Positions 29,755 to 38,648 of a stretch of DNA of 64,000 nt are shown here, one piece after another. The stretch is from Neisseria leonii. GTDB lineage: Bacteria > Pseudomonadota > Gammaproteobacteria > Burkholderiales > Neisseriaceae. Made by a program: the position numbers and the translations under genes. Under the pieces are notes generated by a model, which did not search any database, was not told the DNA's origin, and worked only from the letters and a program-made list of their open reading frames with translations. The DNA is taken from positions 1,984,001 through 2,048,000 of the forward strand of contig NZ_CP145606.1 of the NCBI RefSeq assembly GCF_028776105.2, read 5' to 3'. The number at the start of each line of letters is the position of its first letter. Positions within the stretch are counted from its first letter, which is position 1.

Positions 29755-31284
29755 ATGTCAAACTGGAATGAGGGCTACACCAGCGATATAACCTACACCT
29801 ACGGCTACTATCCCGAATTGTCGCCGCAGTCCCTGACCGTACCGTTTCTCAACGCCGGCATCGCCCCGCCGAAAATCACCCGTGCCTGCGAGCTGGGTTT
29901 CGGGCAGGGCGTATCCGTCAATATCCATGCCGCCGCAGGCGGCGCGCAATGGTACGGTACCGACTTCAATCCCGCGCAGGCACAGTTTGCCCGCCATTTG
30001 GGCACACAGGGCGGCACTGCGGAAAAACTCCATATTGCCGACCAGAGCTTTGCCGAATTTTGCGCCCGCGACGATCTGCCCGAGTTCGACTTTATCGGCC
30101 TGCACGGCATCTGGTCGTGGATTTCCGACGAAAACCGCCGCATCATTGTCGATTTCCTGCGCCGAAAACTCAAAGTCGGCGGCGTACTCTACATCAGCTA
30201 CAACACGCTGCCCGGCTGGTCGGCCAACGCTCCGCTGCGTCACCTGCTGGCCGAATACGACCGCCACGCTTCGGCAGCCGATTCCCGCCAGAGCAGCATT
30301 GTGCAGGCCGTCGGCCGCACGCGCGAAGCCCTCAAATTGAGCCACCGCCTGACCGAGCAGGTGCCGGGTATTGCCGCCCGTGCCGACTCGCTGGCCGAAG
30401 CCAACGTCAATTATCTTGCCCACGAATATTTGAACGGCGACTGGCACCCCATGTACTACACCCAGATTGAAAACAGCCTGCAAGCGGCCAAACTGACTTA
30501 TGTCTGCTCTGCTTCCTATCTGGACGATTATGACGACTGCCTGTTCGACGAAGCGCAGAAAGCCCATATGGCGGGTATCCACAGCTCCTCGCTGCGCCAA
30601 ACCACCAAAGACTTCTTCCTCAACCGCCAGTTCCGTCGCGACTACTGGGTTAAAGGCGGCCGCCGGCTGACCGCAGGCGAAACCGCTGCCGCATGGAACG
30701 CCCAAACCGTGATGCTTGCCGGCGAACCCGGTGAGCAGATCGGTACCGTCAGCCACTACCGCACCATCCACATTCTCGAAGAGCTGCTGCAACCGCTGCT
30801 GGAACAGCTCAAAGACAGACAGCCGCACAAAGTGGCCGATCTGGCAGCTTCCCTCAAAGACAAAATGAACCCGGAACAGCTCTACGGCCTGATTTCCCTG
30901 CTGGAAGCCAAAAAGAACCTGGTTTTGGTGCAGCCCGAAGAAGAAATCAAAGCGGCCGCCAAATACTGCCGCCCGCTCAACCGCCACATTCTCGAACGTG
31001 CCCGCGACAACGGCGACATCGGCTGGCTGGCCAGTCCCGCAACCGGCAGCGGCGTGGCAGTCGGCCGCATCGACCAGCTTTTCCTGCTGGCGCATACCGA
31101 AAAAGTCAAGCAGGACAAATGGCCGCAATTCGTTTGGGATATTCTGAAAGCGCAAAACCTTTCCCTGATCCGCGAAGGCCAAACACTCAGCGGCGATGAG
31201 GCCAATCTGGCCGAATTGGTGCGGCTGAAAACCATATTTGTCGAAAAACAGCTGCCGTTGATGCAGAAGCTGCAAGTGGTCTGA
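29755..31284 (+). CDS. Class I SAM-dependent methyltransferase with methyltransferase regulatory domain
   Basis: A 509-residue protein. SAM motif I reads ACELGFGQGVSV at residues 44-55, followed by GTDFNPAQAQFA and DFIGLHGIWSWIS, typical of class I methyltransferases. From about residue 200 a second region (MYYTQIENSLQAAKLTYVCS to KDFFLNRQFRRDYW) matches the 'methyltransferase regulatory domain' architecture found in gammaproteobacteria and neisseriae. The substrate of this family is not established. The ATG at 29755 has GAAAGGA 6 bases upstream; a TTG one codon earlier is less likely. It is a single-gene unit ended by uptake-sequence hairpins. Confidence 0.82.
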   Translation: MSNWNEGYTSDITYTYGYYPELSPQSLTVPFLNAGIAPPKITRACELGFGQGVSVNIHAAAGGAQWYGTDFNPAQAQFARHLGTQGGTAEKLHIADQSFAEFCARDDLPEFDFIGLHGIWSWISDENRRIIVDFLRRKLKVGGVLYISYNTLPGWSANAPLRHLLAEYDRHASAADSRQSSIVQAVGRTREALKLSHRLTEQVPGIAARADSLAEANVNYLAHEYLNGDWHPMYYTQIENSLQAAKLTYVCSASYLDDYDDCLFDEAQKAHMAGIHSSSLRQTTKDFFLNRQFRRDYWVKGGRRLTAGETAAAWNAQTVMLAGEPGEQIGTVSHYRTIHILEELLQPLLEQLKDRQPHKVADLAASLKDKMNPEQLYGLISLLEAKKNLVLVQPEEEIKAAAKYCRPLNRHILERARDNGDIGWLASPATGSGVAVGRIDQLFLLAHTEKVKQDKWPQFVWDILKAQNLSLIREGQTLSGDEANLAELVRLKTIFVEKQLPLMQKLQVV

Positions 31285-31388
31285 TTTGACAGGCCGCGCG
31301 AAAACCGGCGGGCAGTATCGGCGGTGGGATTCCGCCGCTGTTTGGTTTCGCCGGATTCGGGAATCCGGCCTGCGCCTGTAACTGAAAA

Positions 31389-31433
31389 AAGGCCGTCTGA
31401 AAACCGCACTTCACGGTTTTAGACGGCCTTTCC
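31389..31433 (+). terminator. Uptake-sequence inverted repeat with one decayed arm
   Basis: The left arm (31389-31406) has an intact AG-DUS. The right arm (31414-31430) reads TTTTAGACGGCC, missing the C of the uptake sequence, so the 17-18 bp stem has a one-base bulge. TTT follows. It is placed to end the methyltransferase transcript. Confidence 0.65.
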
Positions 31434-31475
31434 CTGCCGGTTTGACTGCCAAACGGTAAAAATAAAGGCAAGCAG

Positions 31476-31495
31476 GTCGGATACTAGTATCCGAC
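31476..31495. repeat. Palindromic repeat GTCGGATAC type
   Basis: GTCGGATACTAGTATCCGAC is a perfect 20-base palindrome and the first copy in the window of the repeat family that fills 42.4-50.6 kb. Confidence 0.7.
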
Positions 31496-31536
31496 AATCA
31501 GTCAGTTGAAACCGGGCAGAAAAGCCGTACCAAGAC

Positions 31537-31580
31537 CAAGGCCGTCTGAAACCGGATAACGCGGTTTTCAGACGGCCTTG
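31537..31580. terminator. Uptake-sequence inverted repeat after uppP
   Basis: CAAGGCCGTCTGAAACCG (31537-31554) pairs with 31562-31580 with one bulged base. It lies 15 bases past the minus-strand uppP stop. Confidence 0.6.
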
Positions 31581-31595
31581 ATTTTGACCGGCAGC

Positions 31596-32411
31596 CTACT
31601 GCCAAACAGTAAAATACAGAATCACCAGCAGCCCCAGTACGATGCGGTACCAGCCGAAGACTTTGAAATCGTTGTTTTTGATATAGGCCATCAAAAATTT
31701 AATGGCCAAAATGCTGACGATAAAGCTGGTGAACATGCCCGTTCCCAAGACTGCCGCCTCATGTGCGCTGAATGCGAATCCGTGTTTGGCGATTTTGAGC
31801 AGGCTGGCGCCGAACATCACCGGAATGGCGAGAAAAAACGTGAATTCGGCGGCGGTTTCGCGGCGCAGCCCCAAGGCGATGCCGCCCAGAATCGTGGCGC
31901 CCGAGCGGCTGGTGCCGGGAAAAACAGCGGCAATCAGCTGGAACATGCCGATCCAGAACGCGTGTTTATAGCCGATTTCGTTCAAATCATTCACATGCGG
32001 GCGCAGGGACTGGTTGCGGTTTTCAATCGCGATAAAGGCCATACCGAACAGAATCAGCATCACGGCCACCGTCCAAGGATGGTAGAAATAGGCATCGATG
32101 GCATCGTTGAACAGCAGGCCGACCACGGCGGCAGGTACGCAGGCGAGCAGGATTTTTGCCCACAGTGCCACTTTGTCCGGCAGCAGGCGCATACCGCGGC
32201 CGAACGGCCAGAATTTGGGGAAATACAGCAGCACCACCGCCATAATCGCCCCCAGCTGGATCACCACCAGAAACATGCTGACAAATTCGGGTGTCATGTT
32301 CAGGCGGACAAACTCGTCCAGCAGAATCATGTGGCCGGTGGAGCTGATGGGCAGCCATTCGGTAATCCCCTCGACAATACCGAACAGCACGGCCTTGAAA
32401 ATTTCGGTCAT
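31596..32411 (-). CDS. uppP: Undecaprenyl-diphosphatase
   Basis: A 271-residue membrane phosphatase (BacA/UppP) that recycles the undecaprenyl carrier for peptidoglycan and other envelope polymers and gives bacitracin tolerance. The two active-site regions are intact: EGITEWLPISSTGHMIL near residue 14 and FPGTSRSGATILGG near residue 170. About eight hydrophobic segments are visible. The start at 32411 is at the family's usual position. Confidence 0.97.
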   Translation of the reverse strand: MTEIFKAVLFGIVEGITEWLPISSTGHMILLDEFVRLNMTPEFVSMFLVVIQLGAIMAVVLLYFPKFWPFGRGMRLLPDKVALWAKILLACVPAAVVGLLFNDAIDAYFYHPWTVAVMLILFGMAFIAIENRNQSLRPHVNDLNEIGYKHAFWIGMFQLIAAVFPGTSRSGATILGGIALGLRRETAAEFTFFLAIPVMFGASLLKIAKHGFAFSAHEAAVLGTGMFTSFIVSILAIKFLMAYIKNNDFKVFGWYRIVLGLLVILYFTVWQ

Positions 32412-32930
32412 AAAAAATCCCGTTGCGGAAAGAAAGCGCGTTAGTTTACCTGATTTGGCACTTTTTTTCCGCCCTGCGGCGGCAGGGTGTACGCGGTTTG
32501 ACTTTTTACTTACTTTAACAGCACGGCCGTCGGCGTTTGGCGGCAGTGGGTGTGATTGTTCGGATTCGTTTGTTTTCTTTTATGTATGTTTTCCGGTGGG
32601 TTGGAGTTGATTTGTTTTCGTATTGAAAAGGCCGCTTCCCAACCGTACCGCAGGGCGTTCAGACGGCCTGTCGGGGCGGCTGTCCGTCTATTTGCCTGAA
32701 CAGGCTTTTGCTGATAGCATTCGACCATATTCCGCCCCGGTATCCGGCCGTCTTTTTGCGGTTTGCGGGGTGTTTTCAACTGATTGAAAAATATAATGTT
32801 TCCATTCTGTTTCCTGCGGCGGCGGGATGGCGCGGAAAAGTTCGGAAGCGAAAGTAATACAGAGACCGTACGGTGTGGCGTACGCCGCCGGTCTGTCATC
32901 AACTCGAAAACGTAAATTGAAGGGATTGCT
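32412..32930. promoter_or_regulatory. Long leader/promoter region upstream of aceE
   Basis: No gene is seen in these 519 bases. One uptake-sequence core lies near 32659. A TATAAT at 32792-32797, 134 bases before the aceE start, is the best -10 candidate; no good -35 matches it. The long AT-richer stretch from 32500 to 32640 must also hold the uppP promoter on the other strand. Confidence 0.4.
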
Positions 32931-35609
32931 ATGTCCGTCGCGAAACATGATGTGGATCCGATCGAAACCCAGGAATGGCTGGACGCGTTAAGCTCGGTTC
33001 TGGAAGTGGAGGGCGAGAGCCGCGCCCATTTTCTGTTGGAACAATTGGTGAAATACACCCGTCGGCGCGGTGTGCATATGCCGTTTGATGCCACTACGGC
33101 CTATCTGAACACTATTCCGGTGGGAAAAGAGCAGAAATCGCCCGGCAATCACGAGCTGGAACACCGTATCCGTGCCGCGATCCGTTGGAATGCGGCGGCG
33201 ATGGTGCTGCGGGCGGGCAAAAAAGATTTGGAACTGGGCGGCCACATTGCTTCTTTCCAGTCGTCGGCCACGCTGTACGATGTCGGTTTCAACCATTTCT
33301 GGAAAGCCAAAGGCGAGGGCGAAGAGGGCGATATGATTTTCGCCCAAGGCCACGTATCGCCGGGCATTTATTCGCGTGCCTTCGTCGAAGGCCGTCTGAC
33401 CGAAGAGCAGCTGGACAATTTCCGTCAGGAAGTGGACGGCAAAGGCCTCTCTTCTTATCCGCACCCGCACCTGATGCCCGATTTCTGGCAGTTCCCCACC
33501 GTCTCGATGGGTCTGGGGCCGCTGATGGCGATTTATCAGGCACGCTTTTTGAAATATCTCGATTCGCGCGGTCTCTCTAAAACCAAAGGACGCAAAGTAT
33601 GGTGTTTCTGCGGCGACGGCGAAATGGACGAACCCGAAAGCCAAGGCGCGATTTCGCTGGCGGCGCGCGAGGGTTTGGACAACCTGATTTTCGTCATCAA
33701 CTGCAACCTGCAACGTCTGGACGGACCGGTGCGCGGCAACGGCAAAATCATTCAGGAGCTGGAAGGCAACTTCCGCGGTGCGGGCTGGAACGTGCTGAAA
33801 GTGATTTGGGGCAGCAAGTGGGACGCACTCTTGGCGCGCGATACCGAAAACCACCTCAAACAGCGTATGGAAGAGGTGGTGGACGGCGACTACCAGACCT
33901 ACAAATCCAAAGACGGCGCGTATGTGCGCGAACACTTCTTCAATACGCCCGAACTGAAAGCCATGGTGGCCAATATGTCGGACGAAGAAGTCTGGGCCCT
34001 GAACCGCGGCGGCCACGACCCGCACAAAGTCTATGCTGCCTATTATGAAGCCGTCCACAACAACGGCGGCCGCCCCACCGTGATTCTGGCCAAAACCATC
34101 AAAGGCTACGGCATGGGCGCGTCGGGCGAGGGTCAGAACGTTGCCCATCAGGCCAAAAAAATGGACAACGCTTCTTTGAAACAGTTCCGCGACCGCTTCA
34201 ATATCGCCGTAACCGACGAGCAGATCGACAGCGGCAACCTGCCGTATTTCCGCTTTGCCGAAGACAGCGAAGAAATGCGCTACCTGCGCGAACGGCGCAA
34301 CGCTCTGGGCGGCTATCTGCCCCAGCGCAACCCCAACAACGAAGCCCTGCCCGTACCCGAACTGTCGGCGTTTGACGCGCAGCTGCAAACCAGCGGCGAG
34401 CGCGAGTTTTCCACCACCATGGCGTTTGTCCGCATTCTGTCCACCCTGCTCAAAGACAAGCAGATCGGCAAACGCATCGTCCCCATCGTGCCGGACGAAA
34501 GCCGCACCTTCGGCATGGAAGGCCTGTTCCGCCAATACGGCATCTGGAACCCCAAAGGCCAGGTCTATACCCCGCAGGACAAAGACCAGCTGATGTTCTA
34601 CAAAGAATCGGTGGACGGCCAGATTCTGCAGGAAGGCATCAACGAGCCGGGCGCGATGGCCGACTGGATTGCGGCGGCGACTTCATACGCCAACAACCGC
34701 TACGCCATGATTCCGTTCTACATCTACTATTCCATGTTCGGCTTCCAGCGCGTCGGCGACTTGGCTTGGGCGGCGGGCGATATGCAGGCGCGCGGTTTTC
34801 TCGTCGGCGGTACCGCCGGCCGCACCACGCTCAACGGCGAGGGCCTGCAACACGAAGACGGCCACAGTCAGATTCAGGCCGACCTGATTCCGAACTGCGT
34901 ATCCTACGACCCCACCTACCAATACGAACTGGCCGTGATTATCCAGGACGGCCTGCGCCGCATGTATGTGGAACAGGAAAACGTGTTCTACTACCTGACC
35001 GTGATGAACGAAAACTACGCCCATCCGGCCATGCCGCAGCGTGAAGGCATCGAAGCGCAAATCCTCAAAGGCATGTATCTCTTGCGCGAGGGCGGTTCAG
35101 ACGGCCTGAAAGTGCAACTGATGGGTTCCGGCGTGATTCTGAACGAAGTGGTTAAAGCCGCCGACCTGCTCAAAGCCGATTTCGGCGTGGAGGCGGATAT
35201 TTGGTCCTGCCCGTCGTTCAACCAGCTGTACCGCGATGCCATCGAAGTGGAACGCTATAACCGCCTGCACCCGCTGGAAACGCCGAAAGTGCCGTTTGTC
35301 GCACAGCAGCTGCAAGGACACGCCGGCCCCGTCGTGGCCGCCACCGACTATATCCGCAGTTTCGCCGAGCGCATCCGCCATGCCGTTCCGGCCGAAAACG
35401 GCGGTTTCACCGCGCTGGGCACCGACGGCTTCGGCCGCAGCGACAGCCGCGCCAACCTGCGCGAATTCTTTGAAGTGAACCGCTACCACGTTGCCGTGGC
35501 CGCACTCTCCGCACTGGCCGCGCAGGGCAAAGTGGACAAAGAAACCGTTCAGGTGGCCATCGACAAATACGGCATCAAAACCGATACTGCACCGAGCTGG
35601 AAACGCTGA
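32931..35609 (+). CDS. aceE: Pyruvate dehydrogenase E1 component (homodimeric type)
   Basis: An 892-residue thiamine-diphosphate enzyme that decarboxylates pyruvate and acetylates the lipoyl groups of E2. The TPP motif begins with GDGEMDEPESQGAISLAARE near residue 225 and continues to NCNLQRLDGPVRGN. The N-terminal SVLEVEGESRAHFLLEQLV is the E2-binding segment. Length matches the single-chain E1 of proteobacteria. It is followed, after a decayed SMR gene, by aceF and further on by lpdA, giving a complete PDH cluster. Confidence 0.98.
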   Translation: MSVAKHDVDPIETQEWLDALSSVLEVEGESRAHFLLEQLVKYTRRRGVHMPFDATTAYLNTIPVGKEQKSPGNHELEHRIRAAIRWNAAAMVLRAGKKDLELGGHIASFQSSATLYDVGFNHFWKAKGEGEEGDMIFAQGHVSPGIYSRAFVEGRLTEEQLDNFRQEVDGKGLSSYPHPHLMPDFWQFPTVSMGLGPLMAIYQARFLKYLDSRGLSKTKGRKVWCFCGDGEMDEPESQGAISLAAREGLDNLIFVINCNLQRLDGPVRGNGKIIQELEGNFRGAGWNVLKVIWGSKWDALLARDTENHLKQRMEEVVDGDYQTYKSKDGAYVREHFFNTPELKAMVANMSDEEVWALNRGGHDPHKVYAAYYEAVHNNGGRPTVILAKTIKGYGMGASGEGQNVAHQAKKMDNASLKQFRDRFNIAVTDEQIDSGNLPYFRFAEDSEEMRYLRERRNALGGYLPQRNPNNEALPVPELSAFDAQLQTSGEREFSTTMAFVRILSTLLKDKQIGKRIVPIVPDESRTFGMEGLFRQYGIWNPKGQVYTPQDKDQLMFYKESVDGQILQEGINEPGAMADWIAAATSYANNRYAMIPFYIYYSMFGFQRVGDLAWAAGDMQARGFLVGGTAGRTTLNGEGLQHEDGHSQIQADLIPNCVSYDPTYQYELAVIIQDGLRRMYVEQENVFYYLTVMNENYAHPAMPQREGIEAQILKGMYLLREGGSDGLKVQLMGSGVILNEVVKAADLLKADFGVEADIWSCPSFNQLYRDAIEVERYNRLHPLETPKVPFVAQQLQGHAGPVVAATDYIRSFAERIRHAVPAENGGFTALGTDGFGRSDSRANLREFFEVNRYHVAVAALSALAAQGKVDKETVQVAIDKYGIKTDTAPSWKR

Positions 35610-35614
35610 ACCGT

Positions 35615-35653
35615 TTTCAGACGGCCTCCGTTTGACAGAGAGGCCGTCTGAAA
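35615..35653. repeat. Uptake-sequence inverted pair after aceE
   Basis: TTTCAGACGGCCT (35615-35627) pairs with AGGCCGTCTGAAA (35641-35653). No T run follows, so a role as terminator is uncertain; it may let aceF be read through. Confidence 0.6.
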
Positions 35654-35786
35654 CCGCCTGAAAACGGGATTGTGCGTGTTACGCATTGTGCCGCAAGCGT
35701 GCAGCCTGTACGGCAGCGTTTGGCTGACGGCTGTTTTCAGACGGCCTGAAACGGTGTTTTGAACATCAAAACGGAGATACGGAAAC

Positions 35787-36078
35787 GTGGGTACAGGCTG
35801 GGGTTACCTGCTGGCGGCCTGAAACCGGCGCAAAGCAGCGGTTTCCGCCGGCAGAGCGTGGCGATGGCCGCAGCATTGATGGCTGTCGGCGTTTCTGCCT
35901 GTATCTGGCGCAAAAAAGCATACCCATCGGAACCGCTTATGCCGTCTGGACGGGTATCGGCGCGGCAGGAACGTTTCCGGTGGGCGTGCCGGTCTACGGA
36001 GATGCCGCCACATTGACCCGCCGGCCGGGTATTGTACTGATTGTGTCGGGCGTGGTCGCCCTGAAAGCGGGGCATTGA
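35787..36078 (+). pseudogene. Decayed small multidrug resistance (SMR, SugE/EmrE-like) transporter
   Basis: Three reading frames each hold a piece of one SMR protein in the right order. From GTG 35787: WGYLLAA then a stop. In a second frame: AQSSGFRRQSVAMAAALMAV. In a third frame from 35902: YLAQKSIPIGTAYAVWTGIG continuing through GTFPVGVPVYGD to IVLIVSGVVALKAGH and TGA at 36076. SIPIGTAYAVWTGIG is the hallmark of the SugE/Gdx side of the family (guanidinium or quaternary ammonium export). Several helical residues are missing between the first two pieces. ACGGAGA upstream of the GTG looks like a surviving ribosome site. It is dead by deletion and frameshift and sits between aceE and aceF. Confidence 0.8.
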
Positions 36079-36122
36079 CTGCCCGAACCGAAATAACTGC
36101 CTTATCTTGAAGGAATCATGCA

Positions 36123-37760
36123 ATGAGCATCATCGAAATCAAAGTCCCCGACATCGGCGGCCACAGCGGCGCAGATGTCATCGCTGTCGAAGTGAAAGCG
36201 GGCGACCGCATCGAATTGGAACAGACCCTGATTACGCTGGAAACCGACAAAGCCACGATGGACGTTCCGGCCGATGCGGCAGGCGTTGTGAAAGAAGTCA
36301 AAGTGGCCGTGGGCGACAAAGTCTCCGAAGGCAGCGTGATTGTCAGCGTGGAAAGCGAAGCAGCCGCCGAAGCTGCGCCCGCAGCGCAGGAAACACCCGC
36401 AGCCGATCCGCAAACCGCCGCTCCCGAACCAACCGCGTCTGCCGCTGCTGGCGGCACGCAAACGGTCGAAGTGCCCGACATCGGCGGCCACAGCGGTGCG
36501 GATGTGATTGCGGTGGAAGTCAAAGTAGGCGATACCGTGGCCGAAGACGATACGCTGATTACGCTGGAAACCGATAAAGCGACCATGGACGTACCGTCCA
36601 CAGCAGCGGGTGTGGTCAAAGCCGTGTCGGTAAAAGTGGGCGACAAAGTGTCGCAAGGCACCGTCATTATCGAATTGGAAAGTGCGGGTAAGCCGTCTGA
36701 AAAAGCTTCTACACCGCAGCAGGCCGCAGCCTTACCGGCAAGCGCGCAAACCGCCGTACCGGTACCCGCTCAGGCTGCCCCTGCCGCGCCGTCCGCACCC
36801 AAAGCCGCATTCGGCAATACGCCGGTGAACGAGCAGAGCTTCGCCAAAGCCCATGCCGGCCCGTCCGCCCGCAAACTGGCGCGCGAATTGGGCGTGGATC
36901 TGGGTCTGGTAACGGGCAGCGGTGCCAAAGGCCGCATCATGAAAGAAGACGTCAAAGCCTTTGTCAAAGGCGTGATGCAGAACGGCGCGGCGGCCAAGCC
37001 CGCAGCGGCGGCTTCTTTGGGCGGCGGTTTGGATCTGCTGCCGTGGCCGAAAGTGGATTTCGCCAAATTCGGCGAAACCGAAACCCGCGAACTGTCGCGC
37101 ATCAAGAAAATTTCCGGCCAAAACCTGTCGCGCAACTGGGTGATGATTCCGCACGTTACCCAGCACGACGATGCCGATATGACCGATTTGGAAGCCTTCC
37201 GCCAGCAGCTCAACAAAGAGTGGGAGCGCGAGGGCGTGAAACTGTCGCCGCTGGCGTTCATCATCAAAGCCTGCGTCAAAGCCCTGCAACAGTTCCCCGA
37301 ATTCAATGCCTCGCTCGACGGCGACAATCTGGTGCTGAAAAAGTATTACCACATCGGTTTTGCGGCGGATACGCCCAACGGTTTGGTGGTGCCCGTGATT
37401 AAAGATGCCGATAAAAAAGGTTTGAAAGAAATTTCGCTGGAATTGGGCGAGTTGAGCAAAAAAGCGCGCGACGGCAAGCTCAAACCGCAGGAAATGCAGG
37501 GCGCGAGCTTCACCATTTCCAGCTTGGGCGGCATCGGCGGCACGTACTTTACGCCGATTGTGAACGCACCCGAAGTGGCGATTTTGGGCGTGTGCAAATC
37601 GCAGACCAAGCCCGTATGGAACGGCAGAGAATTTGTGCCGCGCCTGATGTGCCCGCTGTCGCTGTCGTACGATCACCGTGTAATCGACGGTGCCGCCGCC
37701 TGCCGCTTTACCACGTTCTTGGGACAAGTGCTGGCCGACTTCCGCCGCGTGCTGGTGTAA
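36123..37760 (+). CDS. aceF: Dihydrolipoyllysine-residue acetyltransferase (PDH E2)
   Basis: A 545-residue E2 core with two lipoyl domains, near residues 1-75 and 115-190, each carrying the lipoylated lysine in LETDKATMDVP, joined by alanine/proline-rich linkers. The peripheral subunit-binding domain follows (GPSARKLARELGVDLGLVTG near residue 245). The catalytic acetyltransferase domain ends with SLSYDHRVIDGAAA, holding the HxxxDG active site. It transfers acetyl groups from lipoate to CoA. AAGGA precedes the ATG. Confidence 0.98.
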   Translation: MSIIEIKVPDIGGHSGADVIAVEVKAGDRIELEQTLITLETDKATMDVPADAAGVVKEVKVAVGDKVSEGSVIVSVESEAAAEAAPAAQETPAADPQTAAPEPTASAAAGGTQTVEVPDIGGHSGADVIAVEVKVGDTVAEDDTLITLETDKATMDVPSTAAGVVKAVSVKVGDKVSQGTVIIELESAGKPSEKASTPQQAAALPASAQTAVPVPAQAAPAAPSAPKAAFGNTPVNEQSFAKAHAGPSARKLARELGVDLGLVTGSGAKGRIMKEDVKAFVKGVMQNGAAAKPAAAASLGGGLDLLPWPKVDFAKFGETETRELSRIKKISGQNLSRNWVMIPHVTQHDDADMTDLEAFRQQLNKEWEREGVKLSPLAFIIKACVKALQQFPEFNASLDGDNLVLKKYYHIGFAADTPNGLVVPVIKDADKKGLKEISLELGELSKKARDGKLKPQEMQGASFTISSLGGIGGTYFTPIVNAPEVAILGVCKSQTKPVWNGREFVPRLMCPLSLSYDHRVIDGAAACRFTTFLGQVLADFRRVLV

Positions 37761-37825
37761 CGGAGCTGTGATGAAACGGCCGCAATCCGGGCGGCCTGCC
37801 CAGTTTCCACCTGCGGAAACCCGCG

Positions 37826-37865
37826 TTTTTCAGACGGCCTGACGGTTTTCAGGCCGTCTGAAAAA
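37826..37865. repeat. Uptake-sequence inverted pair between aceF and the racemase gene
   Basis: TTTTTCAGACGGCCTGA (37826-37842) pairs over 17 bp with 37849-37865, leaving a 6-base loop. On the plus strand no T run follows, so it could be a weak or one-way terminator. Confidence 0.65.
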
Positions 37866-37885
37866 CCAGATTGGAGAGAACCGTC

Positions 37886-38602
37886 ATGAAGAAAATCGGT
37901 TTGGTCGGCGGATTGAGCTGGTTGTCCACCGCCGAATACTACCGCCGCCTCAACCAGTTGGCACGACAGGTGCGCGGCGGCCACTATACCGTCGATATTG
38001 TGTTGGAAAGTCTGGACGAAGGTGCGTTTTTGGCCGCGCAGGCGGGGGAAAACGGCGAAGAAGCCTGTCTGCGGCTGGTGTCCGATGCGGTCGGCCGTTT
38101 GCGCCGGAGCGGGGCGGAAGTCATCGCTTTCTGTGCCAACGGAATCCACCGCTTTGCCGATGCGGTGGCCGCCGAACACGGTATCAGGCCGCTGTCGATT
38201 GCCGCTGCGGCCGCACAGTATGCCGCAGACCGGGCATGGAATGATGTGGGGGTTATCGGTGTGGCGAAAACCATGCAGGGGACGTTTTATCCCGCCGCGC
38301 TGGCACAGGCCGGTTTGCGCTGTACGGTACCGCAGGCGCAGGAACAGGCACAGATTCACCGGACCATTGTCGAAGAAATGGTATTGGGCGTTTTCTCGGA
38401 CCGCAGCCGCGATATGCTTGCCGACATCATCCGCCGTATGGATACCCGAGCGGTGGTTCTGGCCTGCACCGAATTGCCGCTTCTGTTTGCGCTGGGCGAC
38501 GAAACCGAATCTGATCTGGGCGGTACCGCGCTGATTTCCAGTACCGAAGTGCACTGCCGCAGCATTATCCGCGCGGCGGCAGGCAGTCCTAGTGCCGTTT
38601 GA
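37886..38602 (+). CDS. Aspartate/glutamate racemase family protein
   Basis: A 238-residue cofactor-independent racemase of the RacD/YgeA group. The N terminus KKIGLVGGLSWLSTAEYYRRL and the two catalytic cysteines are clear: Cys83 in AFCANGIHRFAD and Cys194 in LACTELPLL. The usual CNTxH around the first cysteine is replaced by CANGIH, so the substrate pocket differs from standard aspartate racemase. GGAGAG precedes the ATG at 37886. It lies between aceF and lpdA, a position with no obvious link to pyruvate oxidation; it may make D-amino acids for the cell wall or break them down. Confidence 0.85.
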   Translation: MKKIGLVGGLSWLSTAEYYRRLNQLARQVRGGHYTVDIVLESLDEGAFLAAQAGENGEEACLRLVSDAVGRLRRSGAEVIAFCANGIHRFADAVAAEHGIRPLSIAAAAAQYAADRAWNDVGVIGVAKTMQGTFYPAALAQAGLRCTVPQAQEQAQIHRTIVEEMVLGVFSDRSRDMLADIIRRMDTRAVVLACTELPLLFALGDETESDLGGTALISSTEVHCRSIIRAAAGSPSAV

Positions 38603-38648
38603 GGATTCAGACGGCCTTTTAGAATGAAACTTTTAACATGAAAGTGGA

